Assembly (NCBI RefSeq): GCF_003966565.1
Contig: NZ_AP018718.1
Location: 2,170,001-2,234,000, forward strand
Source of the DNA: Sulfuricystis multivorans
Lineage (GTDB): Bacteria > Pseudomonadota > Gammaproteobacteria > Burkholderiales > Rhodocyclaceae
Direction of reading: 5' to 3'
DNA length: 64,000 nucleotides
Shown here: piece by piece, positions 55,359 through 64,000 of the stretch
How the letters are laid out: each line of letters starts with the position of its first letter
How positions within the stretch are numbered: position 1 is the stretch's first letter
Program-made: the position numbers and the translations under genes
The notes under the pieces: generated by a model
The model's input: the letters and a program-made list of their open reading frames with translations, nothing else
Database searches by the model: none
What the model was told of the DNA's origin: nothing

Positions 55359-57720
55359 CATGCGGCGATTCCAGCAGGGTGCCGCGCTGCTGGTGTTTTT
55401 GATATTGCTGGTCATGGCCACCTTGACCGTCCTCGTCAACCGTCTGACGGCTGAATCGATGGAGGCCCTGCGGCGCGAGAAGACCACCACGGCACTCGCA
55501 CAGGCACGCAATGCGCTGCTCGGCTACGCGCAAACCTTGCGCGACAGGAAACCTGACCAGGTCTATGGCTATTTGCCACTACCGGATTTGGGTAGCTCGC
55601 GCAATCAGAATCTCGATCCCCTCTGCCTCGATGCAAGTGGTAAAGCTCTGGAAGGCTGTGACGCCAATTTTTTCACCGGGTTGAGTTTCGATGCAAAAGG
55701 TATCGGCCCGACGGTGATCGGCAGATTTCCCTGGCGCACATTGGGCACCGGCCCGCTGCGCGACGGCGATGGCGAATGTCTGTGGCTGATCGTCTCCTCA
55801 TTACACAGCCGTATCCTGCGTGCCTCCCCGCCGCCCCAACCGCCGCCAATGAACTGGGACACGCTCGGCCAGCTCGACACCGTCGTCGCCAACGGCTCGG
55901 CCTCGCTCAACAGCATCCTTGCCAGCCCACACGATCAGCCGGTGGCGATCATCTACGCGCCAGGACCGCCTCTGCCTGGACAGGATCGCAGCCCGTCGGC
56001 CGCGGATGACGTGACCGAGTGCGGCGGCAACTACGACGCGAGAAACTATCTCGATCCAGTCGTCGCCTCCGCGCTGGGCGGCATCACGAATTATCTCGGT
56101 GGCCCGAACGCTGCCAGCGGAAGCACCGGTGACTCCGATCCGGCCAACGATCCGGATGTCCCGAAACCGATGCACATCGGAGGCAAGATATTTGCCTCCG
56201 CCGGCAACTTCCTGCCCGATGTCTGCACCGGTACGAGCTGTGATCTGCTTGCCAACGACCGCGGCATACCCATAACCTCGGACACGCTTTTCGGCGCCCT
56301 GCGCAAGAACACCGGCTTCCGTGCAGACATCAATAGCCTGCTCGACCGGATCGTCGGCTGCCTGCGCGATGAAATCGCCGCTGGCGCCACGCCTGGCACC
56401 GGCAAAATCGCTGGTGCCGACAACAATGCCTGCTACGGGCAGAACGTCCCGCCGATCGCTTACTACCCGCATTGGCGCGAGATGATTTTCACCGCTGCAC
56501 CTGCAACGGTGAATGGCTCATCCTGTGCCGGTGCCGTGCTGTTCGCCGGCCAGCGCGGCCCTGCTCAAGTGCGAGTCACGCCGGCCGACAAAGCCAATCC
56601 CGCGAACTATCTCGAAGGCGGCAACCTGACCGCTTTCGTCTCTGGCATGCACAACTTTTCCGGGCCACCCCTGCTCGAACGCATTGGCAACTGGCAAACT
56701 GCCGAACAGGACATCATCCGTTGCATTCCTGCCTCGGCGAGCCTGAACACGGTGACCTCACCCGCACTCAATGCACTGGGCGGGCAGATCGTTGCCTATG
56801 ATCCCTCTACACGCACCCTGACATTGGGGCGATTGTTCTCGATCTCCCGTTCTCAGCGCGCAGCCAATTTCAGCCGTTTTTTCGGCTGCAGCTGGACGCC
56901 CGAAACACACCCCCTTGGCAGCGGTCTGCGCAGCTACTTTAGGTTCCGCATTCTCGACAGAGGCGAGGGCTTCACCTTTGCGATCATCGACGCAGACCGC
57001 AACGGTGCCGATGTCTGCGGTGCCGCGGGGGGACATCTCGGCTATTCTGGCAACAACGTCCTCCCCCCCCGTATCGTCGAACCCAAGATCGGCATCGAAA
57101 TCGATACGGCACGGCAAGTCTCTCGCAACGACCCCGCCTATATCGGAGGACACTTCGGCATCGTCTATTGGGGCGACAGTCCGGACACTGACGACAACGT
57201 GCACGGCGTTCCCGTCTTGACGACGGCCATTCGGCCTCCGCCGCAGAATCCACCTGCACCCCTCTCACCGGCCCAAGGAACGGGCATTTACAAACTCGAC
57301 GCCAATCTCAGCCAAACGCCTCTCAACCAAGACATTCATGTCCGAGTCGAACTGACCCGTATCGCGTCCGACTCCGCCAACCATAGCTCAGGCTGGCTGT
57401 TGGAAGTCTGGCTGCTCAAGGAAAGCAGCACCACCGCCAACCAGATCGCGGCGATGAAAGACACCACCCGCCCAATGGCGCAGCTTGCTCCGGGCTTCGT
57501 AGCCCACCTGCGCGACACGCCGACTCTATTCGATCTTCAAGGCGGCTTTTGCACCAGCGATGCCGATTGTGCTGCGGGCTATTCCTGTTCAACTACCGAC
57601 CAGCAGTGCTACGCTCCCGCCCTGAAAAATGTCAGGCTTGGGTTCACCAACGCCCAAAGCACTCGCGCCCATGACCAACTCATCACCATCAAAGACTTCT
57701 TCACGACATGGCTTCCATGA
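55345..57720 (+). CDS. giant lectin-domain pseudopilin / pilus-tip adhesin
   Basis: A 791-residue protein from ATG 55345 (786 from ATG 55360). The N-terminus RRFQQGAALLVFLILLVMATL is a prepilin-like leader and helix without Glu+5, as in tip proteins of the GspK/PilX type. A long extracellular part follows, with many Cys. Residues about 510-690 look like an L-type (legume-like) lectin: GEGFTFAI, GGHLGYSG, IGIEIDT and HFGIVYWG. A small Cys motif (CTSDADCAAGYSCSTTDQQC) lies near 740. It is placed last but one in the MSHA-like locus, so a carbohydrate-binding pilus tip is likely. An MshQ-type protein is the nearest named relative. Confidence 0.75.
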   Translation: MAARHMRRFQQGAALLVFLILLVMATLTVLVNRLTAESMEALRREKTTTALAQARNALLGYAQTLRDRKPDQVYGYLPLPDLGSSRNQNLDPLCLDASGKALEGCDANFFTGLSFDAKGIGPTVIGRFPWRTLGTGPLRDGDGECLWLIVSSLHSRILRASPPPQPPPMNWDTLGQLDTVVANGSASLNSILASPHDQPVAIIYAPGPPLPGQDRSPSAADDVTECGGNYDARNYLDPVVASALGGITNYLGGPNAASGSTGDSDPANDPDVPKPMHIGGKIFASAGNFLPDVCTGTSCDLLANDRGIPITSDTLFGALRKNTGFRADINSLLDRIVGCLRDEIAAGATPGTGKIAGADNNACYGQNVPPIAYYPHWREMIFTAAPATVNGSSCAGAVLFAGQRGPAQVRVTPADKANPANYLEGGNLTAFVSGMHNFSGPPLLERIGNWQTAEQDIIRCIPASASLNTVTSPALNALGGQIVAYDPSTRTLTLGRLFSISRSQRAANFSRFFGCSWTPETHPLGSGLRSYFRFRILDRGEGFTFAIIDADRNGADVCGAAGGHLGYSGNNVLPPRIVEPKIGIEIDTARQVSRNDPAYIGGHFGIVYWGDSPDTDDNVHGVPVLTTAIRPPPQNPPAPLSPAQGTGIYKLDANLSQTPLNQDIHVRVELTRIASDSANHSSGWLLEVWLLKESSTTANQIAAMKDTTRPMAQLAPGFVAHLRDTPTLFDLQGGFCTSDADCAAGYSCSTTDQQCYAPALKNVRLGFTNAQSTRAHDQLITIKDFFTTWLP

Positions 57721-58388
57721 AACGTGCCGTTCCACCAGCGCCGACTCTTGCGATGTGCGGCTTCACCCTCACCGAAATGGCGGTGGTGCTGGTCATCGTC
57801 GCCCTGCTGATCGGCGGCATGATCCTGCCGCTCTCCACCCAGATGGATCTTCGCAACGTCGCGGAAACCCGCAAGCAACTGAGTGACATCGTTGAAGCGC
57901 TCTATGGTTTCGCCGCCAGTCATCCCGCCAGCGATGGCCGCCCCTATCTGCCTTGCCCGGACACCGATGGCGATGGAATAGAAAACCGCAGTGGGGGAAG
58001 TTGCGCGAACCAAGAGGGCAAGCTACCGTGGTCTACTCTTGGTTTGGGCCGCCAGGACGCCTGGGGAAATCCATTCCGATATAGAGTCACCGCCTCCTTT
58101 TCCAACAGCATGACCGGATTCACTCTACTCACGGGCGGAGACATGCGGGTCTGCACGACAGGTGCCTGCATCGCCACCCTAGGCACTCAACTTCCTGCCG
58201 TCATTCTTTCGACCGGCAAAAACGGCCTCGCCACCCCCACCGATGCCGATGAGCTTGCCAATCTCGACGGCAATACGGATTTCGTCATGCATGATTCAAC
58301 CAATGCGACAAGTTTTGACGATCAGGTCGTCTGGTTGCCACCGACCATCTTGTTCAATCGCATGGTGACCGCCGGCCGTCTGCCTTGA
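57717..58388 (+). CDS. type IV pseudopilin of the MSHA-like locus
   Basis: A 223-residue prepilin. The leader ends ALAMCG, followed by [20 protein letters not shown]; cleavage would leave Phe+1 and Glu+5. The globular part has four further cysteines. The start ATG at 57717 overlaps the lectin gene stop (ATGA); ATG 57708 is an alternative. The leader AVPPAPTLA is encoded by a dispersed-repeat copy. As it carries Glu+5 and follows the tip-like protein, it may be the minor pilin that pairs with it. Confidence 0.8.
   Translation: MKRAVPPAPTLAMCGFTLTEMAVVLVIVALLIGGMILPLSTQMDLRNVAETRKQLSDIVEALYGFAASHPASDGRPYLPCPDTDGDGIENRSGGSCANQEGKLPWSTLGLGRQDAWGNPFRYRVTASFSNSMTGFTLLTGGDMRVCTTGACIATLGTQLPAVILSTGKNGLATPTDADELANLDGNTDFVMHDSTNATSFDDQVVWLPPTILFNRMVTAGRLP
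57725..57746 (-). repeat. dispersed repeat, short form, in the pseudopilin leader
   Basis: TGCCGT, TCCA, CCAGCGCCGACT on plus. It is read as AVPPAPT, the same frame as in nif3 (AVLPAPS). Confidence 0.7.
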
Positions 58389-58409
58389 CACATACGCTGC
58401 CAGCGAACA

Positions 58410-58438
58410 TTGACCTCGATAGCAAAAGTTATTATCAT
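58410..58438 (+). promoter_or_regulatory. rplU: sigma-70 promoter of rplU-rpmA
   Basis: TTGACC (58410-58415), exactly 17 bases, TATCAT (58433-58438), 36 bases before the rplU ATG. Confidence 0.75.
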
Positions 58439-58474
58439 GCGCGGTTCTTCAAAACGTTATCTCTGGAGTCCAAC

Positions 58475-58786
58475 ATGTATGCGGTCATAAAAACCGGTGG
58501 CAAGCAATATCGCGTGGTCGCCGGCGAAAAAATCAAGGTAGAACAGATACCGGCTGATGTGGGCACCGAAATTTCCCTGGATCAGGTCATGATGGTCGGC
58601 GCTGGCGAGAGCGTGAAGATTGGTAATCCGCTCGTCTCCGGAGCCACTGTGACTGCAAAGGTGATTTCGCAAGGCCGCCATCCCAAGGTGAAGATTTTCA
58701 AGATGCGGCGGCGCAAACATTATCAGAAGCATCAAGGGCATCGCCAGAACTATACGGAATTGGAAATCAGCAGCATCAATGCCTGA
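58475..58786 (+). CDS. rplU: 50S ribosomal protein L21
   Basis: A 103-residue L21: [14 protein letters not shown] at the start and [17 protein letters not shown] near the end are diagnostic. The ATG at 58475 has TGGAG upstream. First gene of rplU-rpmA-obgE, the common bacterial order. Confidence 0.97.
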   Translation: MYAVIKTGGKQYRVVAGEKIKVEQIPADVGTEISLDQVMMVGAGESVKIGNPLVSGATVTAKVISQGRHPKVKIFKMRRRKHYQKHQGHRQNYTELEISSINA

Positions 58787-58808
58787 TTTCGCGGTTTAGG
58801 AGCAGACC

Positions 58809-59069
58809 ATGGCACACAAAAAAGCAGGCGGCAGTTCGCGTAACGGCCGTGATTCCGAATCGAAACGCCTCGGCGTGAAGCGCTTTGGCGGTCAGCTGGT
58901 GGCTGCCGGCAACATCATCGTTCGCCAACGCGGCACCCGGTTTCACCCCGGTGAGAACGTCGGTATCGGTAAAGACCACACCCTTTATGCCAAGACTACC
59001 GGGATCGTGAAGTTCTGCGTCAAGGGGCCGATGCAGCGTCACTACGTCACCATCGAACCCGTCGCCTGA
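58809..59069 (+). CDS. rpmA: 50S ribosomal protein L27
   Basis: An 86-residue L27 beginning [22 protein letters not shown], which reaches the peptidyl-transferase centre. TAGGAG precedes the start. It is followed by a terminator before obgE. Confidence 0.97.
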   Translation: MAHKKAGGSSRNGRDSESKRLGVKRFGGQLVAAGNIIVRQRGTRFHPGENVGIGKDHTLYAKTTGIVKFCVKGPMQRHYVTIEPVA

Positions 59070-59090
59070 ATCTTGGCTGGATCGTTTCAT

Positions 59091-61259
<2,169 letters not shown>

Positions 61260-61317
61260 CCCAATAGTCCATCCAACCATCGGATCGCACAGCTATTCCG
61301 AGTCTGTGTAAACAGGA

Positions 61318-61350
61318 AAGCCCGCTGATGATCAGCGGGCTTCTCTTTTT
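61318..61350 (+). terminator. intrinsic terminator after proB
   Basis: Perfect 11-bp stem AAGCCCGCTGA (61318-61328) / TCAGCGGGCTT (61332-61342), loop TGA, then CTCTTTTT. It could also stop the rRNA operon from the other side. Confidence 0.9.
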
Positions 61351-61351
61351 A

Positions 61352-61383
61352 AACGCCCCGCCGGGTTGTGGAGGCGGGGCGTT
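61352..61383 (-). terminator. hairpin at the 3' end of the rRNA operon
   Basis: Perfect 11-bp stem AACGCCCCGCC (61352-61362) / GGCGGGGCGTT (61373-61383), directly beyond the 5S gene. It has no T-tail itself on minus, but the next hairpin (61318) follows at once. Confidence 0.65.
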
Positions 61384-61393
61384 GGGGAAGGGG

Positions 61394-61509
61394 GTCTGGT
61401 GTTGACCTACTTTCTCGCCCGGAGGGGGGCAATATCATTGGCGCGGTCTCGTTTCACGGTCCTGTTCGGGATGGGAAGGGGTGGTACCGAGACGCTATGG
61501 ACACCAGAC
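61394..61509 (-). rRNA. rrf: 5S ribosomal RNA
   Basis: A 116-base gene. The ends pair as GTCTGGTGT / ACACCAGAC (helix I), and minus-strand landmarks CCATCCCGAACAGG and GAGAAAGTAGGTC are 5S hallmarks. It follows 23S by a spacer of about 120 bases that contains no tRNA. Confidence 0.95.
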
Positions 61510-61629
61510 TGAAACTGGGGTGAATTGGGTGGGGGGTGGAAGAAGTGTGGGGGGTAGTGATGGTTGTGCTGTTGGGGCACAACGGGGTTGGCGTTGTGCG
61601 GGATTGTCGTTGTGGTGACAAGGTTATAG

Positions 61630-64000
<2,371 letters not shown>

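Noticed and set aside
58594-58612. Possible further repeat copy in rplU (GTCGGCGCTGGCGAGA)
   Set aside because: Only the first 16 bases match and the ACGGCA end is missing. The residues VGAGES fit normal L21 sequence at this place, so it may be chance.

Overview
The window reads as a chromosomal segment of a GC-rich, sulfur-oxidising betaproteobacterium, most like the Rhodocyclales/Sterolibacteriaceae (Sulfuritalea- or Sulfurisoma-like). This rests on the gene set and gene order, not on a database search. Three things point that way: cytoplasmic sulfite dehydrogenase (soeCBA) and a QmoAB-HdrCB electron-transfer locus, the betaproteobacterial block mla-bolA-murA-his-hinT-tat-htrA, and an rRNA operon at the right edge. 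There is no prophage, IS transposase or CRISPR array.

Layout. 1-11.7 kb is energy metabolism: a TusA-type sulfur carrier, soeCBA on the minus strand, two small unknown/metallophosphoesterase genes, then qmoA-qmoB-hdrC-hdrB on plus. At 11.7-14.1 kb lie three tRNAs (Ala-CGC, Lys-CUU, Lys-UUU), a CigR/RcnB-like exported protein, a type IV pilin with a clear sigma-54 promoter, and a Phd/VapC toxin-antitoxin pair. 14.1-19.8 kb is a minus-strand signalling operon: PP2C phosphatase, FHA protein, GAF-GspE ATPase, GAF-HD-GYP phosphodiesterase. 19.9-27.8 kb holds an ornithine cyclodeaminase homologue, sucDC, two phenylacetate-CoA ligases separated by an AbrB/PIN toxin-antitoxin pair, and a FimV-like protein. 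27.8-43.6 kb is the conserved block nif3/htrA, tatCBA, hinT, hisEI-F-A-H-B, (hisC), hisD-G, murA, bolA and mlaBCADEF. 43.7-58.4 kb is an MSHA-like pilus/secretion locus headed by an NtrC-type regulator and ending in a giant lectin-bearing pseudopilin. 58.4-61.3 kb is rplU-rpmA-obgE-proB, followed by 5S and a partial 23S rRNA on minus.

How the parts work together. SoeABC would oxidise cytoplasmic sulfite to sulfate and feed the quinone pool. The Qmo/Hdr locus would carry electrons for the APS-reductase route, although aprBA is not here. The pilus and c-di-GMP genes form a surface-attachment theme.

The most unusual feature is a dispersed short palindromic repeat family. Its terminal motif is AGTCGGCGCTGG, then four variable bases, then ACGGCA. 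It occurs at about thirteen loci and sits inside at least six protein-coding genes in several reading frames. In murA two 54-bp copies are inserted in frame in tandem and add about 43 residues. A separate 145-bp element with perfect 12-bp inverted ends lies between soeA and soeB. hisC is inverted within an otherwise collinear histidine block.
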